64,000 nucleotides of DNA. Origin: Eublepharis macularius. Its lineage: Eukaryota; Chordata; Lepidosauria; Squamata; Eublepharidae. The stretch is from positions 59,091,028 to 59,155,027 of the forward strand of contig NC_072793.1 of NCBI RefSeq assembly GCF_028583425.1, in the 5' to 3' direction. This document shows, piece by piece, positions 25,101 through 33,698 of this stretch (position 1 is its first letter; each line of letters starts with the position of its first letter). The notes beneath the pieces were generated by a model. The model was not told the origin of the DNA. It searched no databases and saw only the letters and a list, made by a program, of their open reading frames with translations. The translations under genes were made by a program, and so were the position numbers.

Positions 25101-26015
25101 CCCAACAGCCTGACATCACTCCTAGAGAAAACCTGGAAGTATTGTCATGCCTCTCAAGAAATTGTCATAGTTTTCATTGATTCTAGAGAGGGCAGATGAT
25201 GCTTCTGGGAAAAACCAAGAAGCGACATCAGCCCTTTCTAGGAATCACCAAAAACTCTATGGTTTTACCAAACAGATTCCAGTGATTCCTGGAGGGGTGT
25301 GACATCACTTCCAGAGTTTCCTGAGAAGTGATGTCATGCTGTTGCTGACAACCACCCCCATGTCCCTGCCACTCTGGTACCCTGCTGCAGTTCTGTTGCT
25401 TGTACTAATTTTACTTACAGAGCAATACTATACAGAGTAACTCCAGTTTAAGTCCATTGACTTTAATGGGCTTAGACTGGAGAATAGTATAGGATTGCTC
25501 TATTAGTGTGTTCATTACACAATAGAATAGTTATGAATCCATTCATATATGAGAATCTTACTGAGTTATTTATATGATTAACAGCAAATATCTTACAATC
25601 ATATAAGGGATCAGAATAGAATTCAGTAAAGTGTGGGATTGATTTGAGGGATAACCTTACCAGACAGAGAAACTTGGTTCTAGTTGTCTGGAAAAGGGAA
25701 ACTCTTATTTAATTAGTATTTTATTTATTTTATTACAACATTTTACCTTGCCTTTCCTTGAAGTTTAGGATGGCTTACAATAGTGGGTTAAAATATTTGC
25801 AGTTAAAACTAAAGTAAAATAACAAATCCCTTCTCCCTCTCACCCCTTCAAAGATACCTGCCATTCAAATCCCCTCAGTTATCACTTTTATATAATGGTG
25901 GAGATGCATGTATTTTACGGGGGGTTTTACTTTACTTTTCAGTGATGCATCTCAAAAGATCAGCAAAAATCATCTCATTGGCAACAACAAAACATGCAAT
26001 TGCCGGAAGCACTGA
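8871..26015 (+). CDS. IL12B: Interleukin-12 subunit beta (p40), seven coding exons
   Basis: It encodes p40, the secreted receptor-like chain that pairs with p35 (IL-12) or p19 (IL-23) to drive Th1/Th17-type responses. Joining 8871-8952, 12697-12969, 14253-14379, 17922-18115, 21741-21877, 23560-23705 and 25943-26015 keeps one frame of 343 residues; human p40 has 328. In order: signal peptide (1-18), Ig-like domain (about 20-118), first fibronectin-type domain with AKNYSG at about 130-135, second with SFFIRD near 218-223, and the cytokine-receptor motif WSEWS at 312-316. The cysteine in ERSCESAEE matches the human residue that bonds p35. All junctions have GT/AG and phases 1,1,2,1,0,2. Expression probably depends on the kappaB promoter. 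The unusual part is the C-terminal exon. Family identity is very secure; the last exon is a prediction. Confidence 0.95.
9270..9760 (-). repeat. Unclassified repeat, possibly a fossil LTR on the - strand
   Basis: A TTTTATTTA motif (reversed polyadenylation-like signal) sits 5' of promoter-like sequence when read on the - strand. Length and layout suggest a solitary LTR, but no matching flanks were identified. Confidence 0.2.
10192..10423. mobile_element. 232-bp foldback MITE, copy 1, 5-bp TSD CTATG
   Basis: Two near-perfect inverted arms of about 80 bp begin AGCAGAACCACAAGTGACAA. They are separated by a spacer of about 70 bases. CTATG flanks both sides (10187-10191 and 10424-10428). It is the same length as, and about 95% like, the copy at 34675-34906. 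It lies in IL12B intron 2. Confidence 0.85.
10640..10930. repeat. Foldback-like repeat with 'gcatgacatca' arms
   Basis: Inverted motifs 'tgatgcacaatgcatcaatgtcatgtct' and 'agacatgacatcgaggcattgtgca' are arranged head to head. It is probably a MITE; ends are not defined. Confidence 0.4.
11425..11838 (+). repeat. CR1 LINE reverse-transcriptase fragment
   Basis: Broken + frames give 'QGPDGI' (residues after 'K.S.'), then 'ITPIFK', 'PGKLIE', and 'SENQFGFCKGKSCL.HL', which match CR1 reverse-transcriptase blocks 'GPDGI', 'PIFKKG', 'PGK.ME' and 'SQHGF.KGKSCLTNL'. It has at least two frameshifts. It abuts a reversed copy of another repeat at 11840. It lies in IL12B intron 2. Confidence 0.75.
11840..12035 (-). 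repeat. Reversed AACATAAG-type repeat
   Basis: Read on the - strand it begins near 'ggcatgagaacataacataaga' and continues 'gagccctgcgggatcagaccagtggtcc'. It is a longer copy of the family at 2500-2625. Confidence 0.55.
12036..12696. other. IL12B intron 2, unassigned
   Basis: AT-rich; nothing recognised before the exon acceptor. Confidence 0.3.
12697..12969 (+). CDS. IL12B: IL12B coding exon 2: Ig-like D1 domain
   Basis: The 273-nt exon encodes residues 28-118. It starts VYIIDSEW (human VYVVELDW). The Ig cysteines lie in LQCNVSG and NFTCWSS, and it ends GEILENN (human STDILKDQ). It has several N-glycosylation sequons (NVS, NNTS, NFT). The donor is GTAAGC. Confidence 0.95.
13395..13512. repeat. 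Short foldback element
   Basis: TGCAAGTGAAATTGGCTGAC at the left end mirrors TGCAAATGAAATTGACTGAT read back from the right end. An inner pair TTCACCTCCTAACTAG / CTAGCTAGGAGGTGAA is also inverted. It totals about 118 bp in IL12B intron 3. No clear target duplication. Confidence 0.65.
13513..14252. other. IL12B intron 3, unassigned
   Basis: Purine-rich stretch at 13590-13680 and pyrimidine-rich stretch near 13700-13760; no feature recognised. Confidence 0.3.
14253..14379 (+). CDS. IL12B: IL12B coding exon 3: D2 first half
   Basis: It encodes FRCTAKNYSGIFTCSW, aligned with human LRCEAKNYSGRFTCWW, and ends in phase 2 before GTGAGA. The acceptor follows a T-rich tract. Confidence 0.93.
14706..14939 (+). 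repeat. tRNA-derived SINE, sense
   Basis: The A box lies in TTTGGTGTAGTGGTTAAGAG and the B box in GGGTTTGATTCCC. The body motif is 'agctgggtgaccttgggctagtcac', and the tail is GTT/ATT repeats. It is a common squamate SINE layout in IL12B intron 4. Confidence 0.85.
15285..15435 (+). repeat. High-copy repeat containing 'tgtcgaaggctttcatggcc'
   Basis: The text 'gtcgaaggctttcatggccgg...ttttccgggctgtatggc...ctggcatcttcagaggt' is one I associate with a dispersed reptilian retroelement tail, possibly Penelope-like. The family is not proven. Confidence 0.4.
15436..16640. other. IL12B intron 4: unassigned plus (GA)n microsatellite
   Basis: A perfect AG/GA microsatellite occupies about 16150-16188. 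Two 'ctccaaggtgagacaa / ctccaaggtgggacaa' units at 15543-15590 look like a short tandem duplication. Otherwise unassigned. Confidence 0.4.
16641..17921. other. IL12B intron 4, unassigned
   Basis: Possibly repeat-derived (TTTATTATTACAAT near 16696 could be a reversed polyadenylation region), but no family is recognised. Confidence 0.2.
17922..18115 (+). CDS. IL12B: IL12B coding exon 4: D2 second half
   Basis: It encodes YSVSCKKERSCESAEE and SFFIRDI. The second cysteine matches the human p35-bonding cysteine. NDT near the end is a glycosylation sequon. The donor is GTGAGT. Confidence 0.93.
18290..19335. repeat. Minisatellite, unit about 51-58 bp, roughly 18-20 units
   Basis: The core GGCATTGCCACCTGCTC followed by 'ctcctaataccagctgggttaag' repeats head to tail. 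Units at 18.9-19.33 kb are most alike; those at 18.3-18.6 kb are more diverged. It starts about 175 bases after the IL12B exon ending at 18115, inside intron 5. Long open frames on both strands are a by-product of the repeat. Confidence 0.9.
19336..21740. other. IL12B intron 5, mostly unassigned
   Basis: AT-rich with a GC-richer island at 20230-20570 containing a short (TG)n run. No exon recognised. Confidence 0.3.
21741..21877 (+). CDS. IL12B: IL12B coding exon 5: D3 first half
   Basis: It starts KPDVIECETRR (human KPDPPKNLQL) and holds VTWNPPQTWSKPLSYFGLSY, matching human [20 protein letters not shown]. It ends in phase 0 before GTAATT. Confidence 0.94.
22686..23087. mobile_element. GC-rich hAT-type MITE, 402 bp, TSD GATACAGA
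   Basis: The right end is CCGGCCCTG and the left end starts CAGG (the family end CAGGGCCGG with a small loss). A perfect 8-bp duplication GATACAGA lies at 22678-22685 and 23088-23095. Shared internal text with the 794-bp element at 44872-45665 ('tggcgcc', 'cctgcgtgatga', 'ccgcctacctggcctc') shows one family. It is a CpG-rich island in AT-rich IL12B intron 6; the open frames inside are not genes. Confidence 0.88.
23560..23705 (+). CDS. IL12B: IL12B coding exon 6: D3 second half with WSEWS
   Basis: It encodes the end of the second fibronectin-type domain, finishing NSSWSEWSKPC. Human p40 stops one residue after the equivalent PC. Here the codon is split AG|GT, and no stop follows the donor for 39 codons. 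Confidence 0.93.
23706..25007. other. IL12B intron 7, first part, unassigned
   Basis: AT-rich, no exon or repeat identified with confidence. Confidence 0.3.
25008..25395. repeat. Foldback MITE, AGTGATGT family, copy 3
   Basis: It begins AGGGTTGCCCAACCCCCA. Inner inverted motifs 'gacatcactcctagag' and 'ggtgtgacatcacttcc' fold around 'ggaatcaccaaaaactctatgg'. It lies in IL12B intron 7. Confidence 0.5.
25725..25815 (-). repeat. LINE 3' tail fragment, antisense
   Basis: 'ttattttattacaacattttaccttgcctttccttgaagtttaggatggcttacaa' resembles the reversed end of an L2-type LINE. It is short and old. Confidence 0.35.
25943..26015 (+). CDS. IL12B: IL12B terminal coding exon: 24-residue tail
   Basis: After a T-rich tract and CAG (25930-25942), phase 2 continues SDASQKISKNHLIGNNKTCN then CRKH and TGA. 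It adds a lysine/asparagine-rich tail with two cysteines and one sequon (NKT). In human the last exon supplies only the stop. Phase fit and acceptor quality support it. The alternative is read-through past 23705, giving a 39-residue AT-rich tail, or another unseen short exon. Confidence 0.65.
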
Positions 26016-27130
26016 AGCTGGAAACGCCTGCAAAAATTGTGGGGAGGGTATTTTTGTAGCTGTTATTTGCTATTTATTTTGGAAACAATGGTATTTTTGA
26101 CATTATTACATACTTTATATTAATTGTTTTATTATTGTTGTTATTTATGTAGTGTCATCAATGGGTTGTTTGAGTTGCCAGATTTTTATATCACTTTTCA
26201 ATATGAACTTTCAAAATGGCATACAATAGAAAAGAAATACAATCCATGAAAAGTATGAAAGCAACTAATGTTTAGCATTCTCTATAGCCATAACATAGAG
26301 AGGGAGAAAAAGCAAATGCAGTCAAAGATGTTTTAATTTTTTATACTGAAATCAGTTGTCTGGCAGAACAAGCAACCTGCTTTTCCATTTAAAACTGCAC
26401 ACACAACTGAGTAATGCACTACAGTACATGCTTTCAGTAAGTATATTGTTGGGTCTGCGCTTGTCTCTTTCCTCTCCATGTTATGGGTTGGATCCTGCAT
26501 TAAATTTCCCCTAATGGAAGGGGGCATTTTCACCTGTTTCTCCTCCCCCTGGAGACTCCCAACTCATGCTGCTCCTGGAGGGGTCCCCTGTCTCCCTGGA
26601 GGCACATTTTGGGACATTTTGGGCTGCATCAAGAGAAGGAAGTCCTGAAGTCACTTCAGTAAGTGAAGATTTTCTGCACGGTCCAATCCATTGGTTGTAT
26701 ACAATTGCATTCGGTGTGTCCCTTATTTTAAAAAACTACATTATGTTGCAGAATGTTGTCATCTGCTACAAGACATAATTTAATAAGTAGATTTCATTAA
26801 ATATTTTTAATTGGCAAATGAATAAAGTCTCCATGTTCAGGAACATTATACTACAAAATCACGGGAACAAAACTCAGGGAGAGAGGTCATTACCTCTCTG
26901 ACCTTCCAGATGCCATCACCTAGAAGCTGCCACAGCCAATTACTTTTCCCTATCCCTGTCAGAAAGTCTCTGCAACAATTTTTTTTCACTGCCCCTATGT
27001 CTGTGGGGACATAGCGACATCCGTGACAGAAGCAAAAAGCTGCTACACTGTTGCACCCATCCTAGCAAGGGAAGTTCAGCCTAGTCTCAGCTGAATACAA
27101 ATGCCTTTTAAAAATTAACGTTTTTCCCCT
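26016..27130. other. IL12B 3' untranslated and downstream region
   Basis: It probably contains the 3' UTR. A possible L2-like tail lies at 26160-26250. Nothing else recognised. Confidence 0.3.
26821..26826 (+). terminator. Candidate IL12B polyadenylation signal
   Basis: This is the first canonical AATAAA I found downstream of the stop (805 bases after). Nearer variant signals are possible. Confidence 0.3.
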
Positions 27131-27455
27131 AAGGTTGTCAAACTGCCCATCCTTCTCTGCCTTTTGTCCATTTCCTTTCCCATTTGTCCTGTGCAGATGG
27201 ACTTTGTGCATAGAAATGAAGATGGGAGGGGGGGGGTGAGTTTACTAACTCTGGATTGGGAAATTCCAGGAGATTTGGAGACGTTGGTTGGAGAGGACAG
27301 AGTCTGGGGAGAGCAGGGAGCTCAGCAGAGGTGTGTTTCCGTACAGTCCAGTCTCTAAAGCTGCCATTTCCTCCAGGGGAACTCATCCTAGTAATCTGGA
27401 GATCTGTTGTAATCCTGGGAGAATGCCAAGTCCCACCTAGAAGTTGGCAACACTT
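27131..27455. repeat. AGGGTTGCC-type MITE, copy 1
   Basis: It holds the family body 'attgggaaattccaggagatttgg', 'ctgccatttcctccaggggaact' and 'cccacctagaagttggcaac'. Copies are also at 41244-41448 and 42192-42380. The ends are inverted (AGGTTG..CAACCT type). Left end diverged. Confidence 0.65.
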
Positions 27456-29690
27456 GGGAGAGTCAGAATCATGCTGGTTGGGCATGACCTCCACTTCCAC
27501 ACATTCAAACATGCATAGGCTCCTTCCTATGCATTATCTGTACCCTGACAAATAGAGGGCCAGCAGGTACCACTTTATTCCCATGCTGCACACTCCACCA
27601 AGATGCAATGCCTGTATCTATTGGTCATGCACAATAGTTCAGGTCATGCCTGGACCCAGCCCTATTACAGCCAAACGGATGATCAGTACGATAACAGCTG
27701 ACAATAGAAATCATCTGTTTGATGGTGCATGCACAGTTCACAATACCCCCTTTATACATCTGCATGATGGATGTGAATTTTGCCCATGCAGCACTCTAGC
27801 TCATACAGGAGCATATCTAAAGTGGTAGTCCATGCAATAGTATTTCAAATTCTATAACAACTGACCTTTTTTATTTAATTGGCTTAGCATTTATGAACAT
27901 GAAGCTTGGTGAACTATGAGCTACAAGAACTGTGGTGGAACATCCCCACTGATCTACTGGCACCATTCTATCCTGCCCTGCAAGATGGCTAGGTACCAGC
28001 GGCTGTCCAAGTCTCAGCTCAGCAATACACCACTCTCCCACCTTCCCTGACCCTTTGATGGGTTTTCGCTCCCTCTTTTGGTACTGCTGCCACTAACAAG
28101 CCTTCTTGGGGATTGCTCTTTCAGTGTTCCCACCTTGACTTCCCTGTGTTGCTGTTCTAAGGCCCTGCCTCATACCTGTATCTTTCTCCCTCACCCCGCT
28201 CTTCCCCTTTGAGAGGCCTTGTTCATCCCTCCTTGAAACAATTTGCTTTCATTTCTCTAGACTTTGACCTTGGAGATAAGACCCTTCCGGCTGGTACTTA
28301 GTTGAGCTTCCATGGCTGGGCTCTTCTTGGGTTAATTGGCAAATAAATGTGCACCTGCAAAGGCTGGGCTATGTGCCAAGAGCTGCAGGCTTGACACATC
28401 TCCCTCTCCTCACGTAGACACCTACTTTTCAGGTGATGTCAGCAGTTGTGATCCAATTGGCTGTCAGGCCTGCGCCGTTCTGGTCCCAATTGGCATAAAT
28501 TGGCTACTCAAAGATGGGGACTGAGCTTGTGGTGGGTGTCAGTAACAGACAATTGCCCCTTGCCCTTACTTTGCTTCTGGCTGGACTGTAAGAGGTACAC
28601 CAAGGCTCCCACCTTTGTGATTTGCTGTGTGGCTCGACTACTTTGACTCCTGACCAGAGACTTTGATTGCTACATCTTTGAAACCAACTTGATTTGCCTC
28701 TTTAAGGAATTACTGTGGTATGTATCAGTTAGTGCTTATTGCTTTAGGCTTTTTTGTTTTATTCCCTCACATTCTGTCTTGTGACCTGGGATAATCTTGC
28801 ACTCTGATTAATAAATAATTATATTTTACTTTGTGTGAGTTTTGTGACTCTGAAGCCTCAAAGCTGTAAAATCTTTTTTAGAACTTACCCTGTGAATGCT
28901 CGAGAACCACCTACCATAATAGTACTTTGTTTTGAGACCTCTACTTGCAAACCACCCTTGCAAAGTAGACTTCTGTTCTGTTAATTCCCTAATAGGCTCC
29001 AGGGCGTTGTTCTTTTTCTCCTCAGCCTTGGGATAGCTAAAGGAATTGGTGACAGCCTACTTAGGCAAGAGTAAGACTTTTTCTTCTTGCCCATTTTGTA
29101 ATTTTGTGTGATACCCAAAAAGGTTTCCTGGGCAGCCTGTGTCCTTTCCCCTCAGCTGGGCCGGGGCAGAGGGGTCTGGAAGCCTTGACAGAGAGTCAAA
29201 GCTCTCAAATGACACATGTGTCCCATGTGCCCCCCAAGCCTCAGAGGGGCTTTTGTTCCATTTATCTTGTACCCACTGCCACAACTTGGCCTTTGTGGGA
29301 ATTGCCAAGAGACTCCCCATAACCCTGGGTAGGCTTGCCACTCTGAGCCCTGCCTTGTGCTCAGTCTCTTGCTGCCCAGCTCCTAGTTACTGTGTACAAC
29401 TAGAGGGGTCAGCCAGTTGCCAACAGACCACCCACTTCCAGTGGCACCTGTTTTAGGTAGTGTGGTGAGCAGTGGGAGTCTATGTGGTACAGAAAATATC
29501 TACCAGCATTTAAGAATTTTAAAAGGCATTTATCAAAGGAAAAAGGAAAAAAATGTTCACCATCACACTTCTAAACACAGCACCAAAGAAAGGAAGGGAC
29601 GTCAAAAAGAAATAGGCAAAAATGCAATCCCTCTCTCTGTCCCTTGGTACATGCCTGACTTAGATCTTCTGGTTAGACAGGCTCTCTACC
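27456..29690. other. Intergenic, unassigned; possible fossil LTR at about 27.9-29.0 kb
   Basis: A stretch with AATAAATAA at 28809-28817 followed by 'tgtgtgagttttgtgac' looks like an LTR polyadenylation region. No paired copy or flanking duplication was found, so the LTR reading is weak. No host exon recognised. Confidence 0.2.
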
Positions 29691-29699
29691 TTAGAAAGG

Positions 29700-31230
29700 T
29701 AGAGAGCGGGCGGCAGAGAAGCAACTGCAGAATTTCCTGAAGGAGACCTCAGCCCTAGACCCCTTCCAGTCTGGTTTCCGCCCGGGACATGGGGTCGAGA
29801 CATTGTTGGTCGCCCTCACAGACGATCTCCGCAGACATCTGGATCAGGGCGGATCAGCACTGCTGATTTTGCTGGATTTGTCAGCAGCGTTTGATACGGT
29901 CGATCATGAGCTTTTGACCCACCGCCTTGCCGAAGTGGGGATTCAGGGGACAGCACTGCAGTGGCTGGTCTCCTTTCTCCATGATCGGGGACAGAGGGTG
30001 GCGCTCGGGGAGAGGGTGTCATCTCGTAGGCCACTGGTTTGTGGTGTGCCACAGGGAGCGATACTCTCTCCATTATTATTTAATATCTATATGCGCCCCC
30101 TCGCCCAGCTGGTGCGGAGTTTCGGGCTTGGGTGTCACCAATACGCGGATGACACCCAGCTTTCTGTTGTTGGACGGGCAGCCTGGATCAGCCCCTGATG
30201 CCCTGGAGCGTGCTTTTGAGGCTGTGGCTGGTTGGTTGAGGCAAAGTCGGCTGAAATTGAATCCCACGAAGACGGAGGTCCTGTATGTGGGTCGTGGGGA
30301 GATGGCTTTGGGACCTCAGCTTCCTACACTTGATGGGGCAGCACTTACACTGGCCCCGAGGGTTAGGAGCCTGGGGGTGATTCTGGATTCCTCCTTGAAG
30401 ATGGAGGACCAGATCACTGCAGTTGCCAGGTCTTCCTTTTATTATCTTCGGCAGGCCAGGCAGCTTGCCCCTTATTTGTCTCCCCGTGACATGACTACAG
30501 TGGTCCAAGCAATGGTCACCTCTAGGTTGGATTACTGTAACGCGCTCTACGCTGGGCTTCCCATGGGCCTGATCCGGCGGTTACAGCTGGTACAGAATGC
30601 AGCAGCGCGGGTCATTGCTGGAGCACCGGTGTGGGAGCATATTACACCGGTGCTACGCCAGCTGCATTGGCTGCCAGTGGAGTACCGAATCAGGTTCAAG
30701 GTTTTGGTGTTAACCTACAAAGCCCTACGCGGACTGGGACCGACGTATCTGAGGGACCGTCTCTCACCATATGAGCCCCGGAGGACTCTCCGCTCTGGCG
30801 GAAAACATCTTTTAAGTGTCCCTGGCCCTAGGGAGGCCCGCCTGGCGTCGACCAGGGCCAGGGCCTTTTCAGTCCTGGCCCCGACCTGGTGGAATGCTCT
30901 GTCTTGCGAGACAAGGGCCCGGCAAGATTTGCTTGCATTTCGCCGGGCCTGTAAGACAGAGCTATTCCGCCAGGCATATGGCTAACGCCGGGCAGTGCCC
31001 GCCCCCCCCGTGAAGGGGGGGTTAAACCATCACCCCTATGCAAACACAGAGGCATGTATGAACCACTATGCAGCATGAATTGTTATATTTAATGTTTTTA
31101 AATGTTTTTTAATGTTTTTAAATGTTTTTAAACATGTTTGTATTTGTTATCCGCCCTGAGCCTGCGAAAGCAGGGAGGGCGGAATATAAATATAATAAAT
31201 AAATATAATAAATATAATAAATTAAACTAA
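29700..31230 (+). mobile_element. 5'-truncated L2-type LINE
   Basis: It encodes the reverse transcriptase of an L2-like LINE. Residues visible: FQSGFRPGHGVETLL, LLDLSAAFDTVDHELL, CGVPQGAILSPLLFN and the catalytic YADDTQL, ending near 30180. Then, in the next frame, RLKLNPTKTEVLYVG, RSLGVILDSSL, SRLDYCNALYAGLP, LHWLPVEYRIRFKVL and FRRACKTELF to TAA at 30983-30985. One frameshift near 30170-30190 separates the two frames. The 3' UTR ends with CCGCCCTGAGCC and a TAAATA tail. The endonuclease and upstream parts are missing. It looks fairly young for its family. Confidence 0.85.
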
Positions 31231-31249
31231 ATTAGAAAGTTCCAGACAC

Positions 31250-31389
31250 ATTCCGCACACGTTGGATAATGCACTTCCAATCCTCTTTATAGATCATTTG
31301 GAACAGATTTTTTCGTGTGCTGAACAAAAAATCCACTTCAAACGATTGATAAAGTGCATTGAAAGTGCATTATCCAACATGTGCGGAAT
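31250..31389. repeat. Foldback MITE with TTCCGCACACG ends
   Basis: The left end TTCCGCACACGTTGGATAAT mirrors ATTATCCAACATGTGCGGAA at the right. It is about 140 bp, directly after the L2-type LINE tail. Target duplication not resolved. Confidence 0.65.
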
Positions 31390-31439
31390 CAGCCCTTATT
31401 GAGGAGTCCTCATACTTCTCCTGATTCAGGCCTTCAGCC

Positions 31440-32480
31440 TCCACATGGTCAATGGCTGCTGCCTGCAAGGGGCCAGGTCCCAGGTTCTTCAGCTTCCAGC
31501 GCAAATCAGCCAAAGAGACCCTTCTTCCTGTTCCAGGAGGTTTTATTCTCCTCCTTTGTCCCTCTTCCTTCCCCGGGCAGGTCAAAGGTGCAGGTCAGAG
31601 AGGCTTTTCCTGGAGGTTCCAGGAAGAACCTTTCTGGCATTTTAGTCATTCAAGTTTTTGCCCCCCAACACACACATCTGGAAGGGTAAGCTTCTAGCAG
31701 AAAGTCTTCTGGCCATATCTGCATGACTAATGCCCAAGATTGGGTGTGGCTTAAAAAGCATCTGGCTTTCCCTTCCCCCTCCTACTTGTTCTCAGCTGAG
31801 AGACTTTTTTTAAACTGGGGGTGAATGTTTTGATACAGTCCAAATGTACAAATACAAAGCATTTCTTCACATCTCCCCTCCCAAGATTCTAGCAAAAGAG
31901 ATTTAACGCCCCCCCCCCAAGTGTAACTACGCAATTCTCCTGTCCCTCATTCTGTACGTGCCCTAGTTGATATTATTGTAAGGCAGGTTCTTTCACTTAT
32001 AAGTTATAGTGTTCTTCTAACTGCTTCCCATTACCGCGGTGTCTTTGTTCAGGCCAGCAGCTCTTCCTGTGGCAATGGCAGCCTTCTGCAGGAGCCCAGG
32101 AGTGAGAGCTCCTTTTCCCTAGATGGAATCAGCCAAAGAGAACTTCCCCCTTCACGCCAAGGAGTTTTGTTATCTCTTTTTATCCACCACCCTGTGGGTC
32201 AATGAAGCCGTTCCTGAAAGCTCCAGGAAGATACCTTCTGGCCTCTTTCACTTCCCAAGTTACTGTCCACTCCTGGGTGTCAAATTCTAGCTGGAGGTAT
32301 TAGCCTGTCATTTCATTATCTCCAGCCAGGGAGGCCATTAGCATTTCTAAAGCAATTGATCTTTCCCCCTCCTGCCTGTTCTCTGCTAAGGGAAAGAAAA
32401 ACTTTTTTAAAGGTGAAGACTTTTTATAGCCCAAACCTCTAAAATACAACATATTTCTGCACAAGAATAAAGAAAGCTGT
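31440..32480. repeat. Diverged direct duplication, offset about 600 bp
   Basis: Blocks at about 31500-31870 ('aatcagccaaagagaccc', 'ccaggaagaacctttctggc', 'ttccccctcctacttgttctc') recur in order at about 32110-32470 ('aatcagccaaagagaac', 'ccaggaagataccttctggc', 'ttccccctcctgcctgttctc'). It could be two tandem monomers or a degraded element. Family unknown. Confidence 0.6.
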
Positions 32481-32874
32481 TTGTGTTGCCGGGATATATA
32501 CAGTCCATTTGTCATTAACTTTCAAAGTTCTGCCCTTTATAAAGGAAAGTAATTTACATATGCCAACAGTACAATTTAAAATTCAAACTTCAGCCAATCT
32601 TTTAACTGGAACATTTTTTCCAGTTTATGGGCAGTCGTTTTCGTCATAGCAAAGGCTGGCCCTTCAGTATGTGAGATAGGGCATCATTATTGAGATTAAT
32701 TCACACCACAAGTGGCCCGTGTGCATGTTGTGTCTACTCTTGTTTTTGCAGTGATAACCACACTCACTAGAGGTGCATGTTCATAAACATGCAAGAATAT
32801 GCAATAGACATGTACTGTGGAGTCCTAACAAGTTGGAACTTTCTCATCAGTGAGCCAGTTCTTAGTTACACTCA

Positions 32875-32992
32875 GGGCCAAGCTACACATGACGAATGAC
32901 ACTTGAATGGCAAGTGTATTTCTCCCTGTTCACTTGCCCTCCACTCAATCCACTTACCGTTCAAGTGTCATTTGTCATGTGTAGCTTGGCCC
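32875..32992. repeat. Foldback MITE with GGGCCAAGCTACACATGACG ends
   Basis: GGGCCAAGCTACACATGACG at left is mirrored at the right end with one mismatch or so. Total 118 bp. The terminal motif resembles the left arm at 43841 (AGAGCTAAACTACACAAGAC), so the two may share a family. No clear target duplication. Confidence 0.65.
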
Positions 32993-33513
32993 GCAATCAG
33001 GTAAGTGTAATAAATTACAATTGTCACAGGCTCAGCACTTAGAGCATGAATCCATTTTTCTCAATACTGTGTTGCTTCACCTCTCCTCCATTTATGCATT
33101 TGTTTTTATTCCAGGTGCTACAGGTCAGAATAAAAAGATCCCATTACTGTTGTTACCTTCCTAGTCTGTAGAACAAATTAAGTACATGTGCTAAATCAGC
33201 TTCTTTCCTAAGAATTAAATGGAATGTATTTTATATACCTTAAACCAAACTAAGCAGCAACACAATATAACTATAGCACCTAGGGAGCTATTCTTGCATG
33301 GCCAGCCTTGTGTTGCGGTGGATAAATAGCATTGCTTTTCTCTATTCTCGTACATCTGTGACACACACACACTATACTGCAGCCATTCCAACTGAATTCA
33401 CAGCACAATCCTCTTATTTTTAGGCACGAGTTGGACTTCATGACAACACAAGTGACTCACTGCAATTAGGAGGACAATGCAAAAAGGCCAGAAAACAGCT
33501 GAGTTGATTTTAG

Positions 33514-33519
33514 TTTATT
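33514..33519 (-). terminator. Polyadenylation signal of the SPINK-like gene
   Basis: AATAAA on the - strand, 116 bases downstream of the stop codon at 33635-33637. Confidence 0.55.
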
Positions 33520-33634
33520 GAACAAGCAGCTTGGGACACAGCAGCATTTTTGGTCTCCAGCATACAAGAACAAGAATTATGACCGCTATCGGTTTTACCA
33601 AAACAACCAATTCAAACCAGGAAAAAATGTTTAG

Positions 33635-33698
33635 TCAGGACTTTTGATATTTTCTACATGGTCCTTGGTGTCTGTAACGAATTCTTCCACAAGATGCC
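33635..33698 (-). CDS. SPINK-like exon 4: C-terminal Kazal part
   Basis: It codes ASCGRIRYRHQGPCRKYQKS and TGA, after TTCTCTTCTAG. It holds the displaced cysteine and the last cysteine. Confidence 0.9.

Noticed and set aside
27900-29000. An endogenous retrovirus LTR
   Set aside because: An AATAAA-containing stretch looks LTR-like, but no paired LTR, internal region or flanking duplication was seen; left as a weak note.
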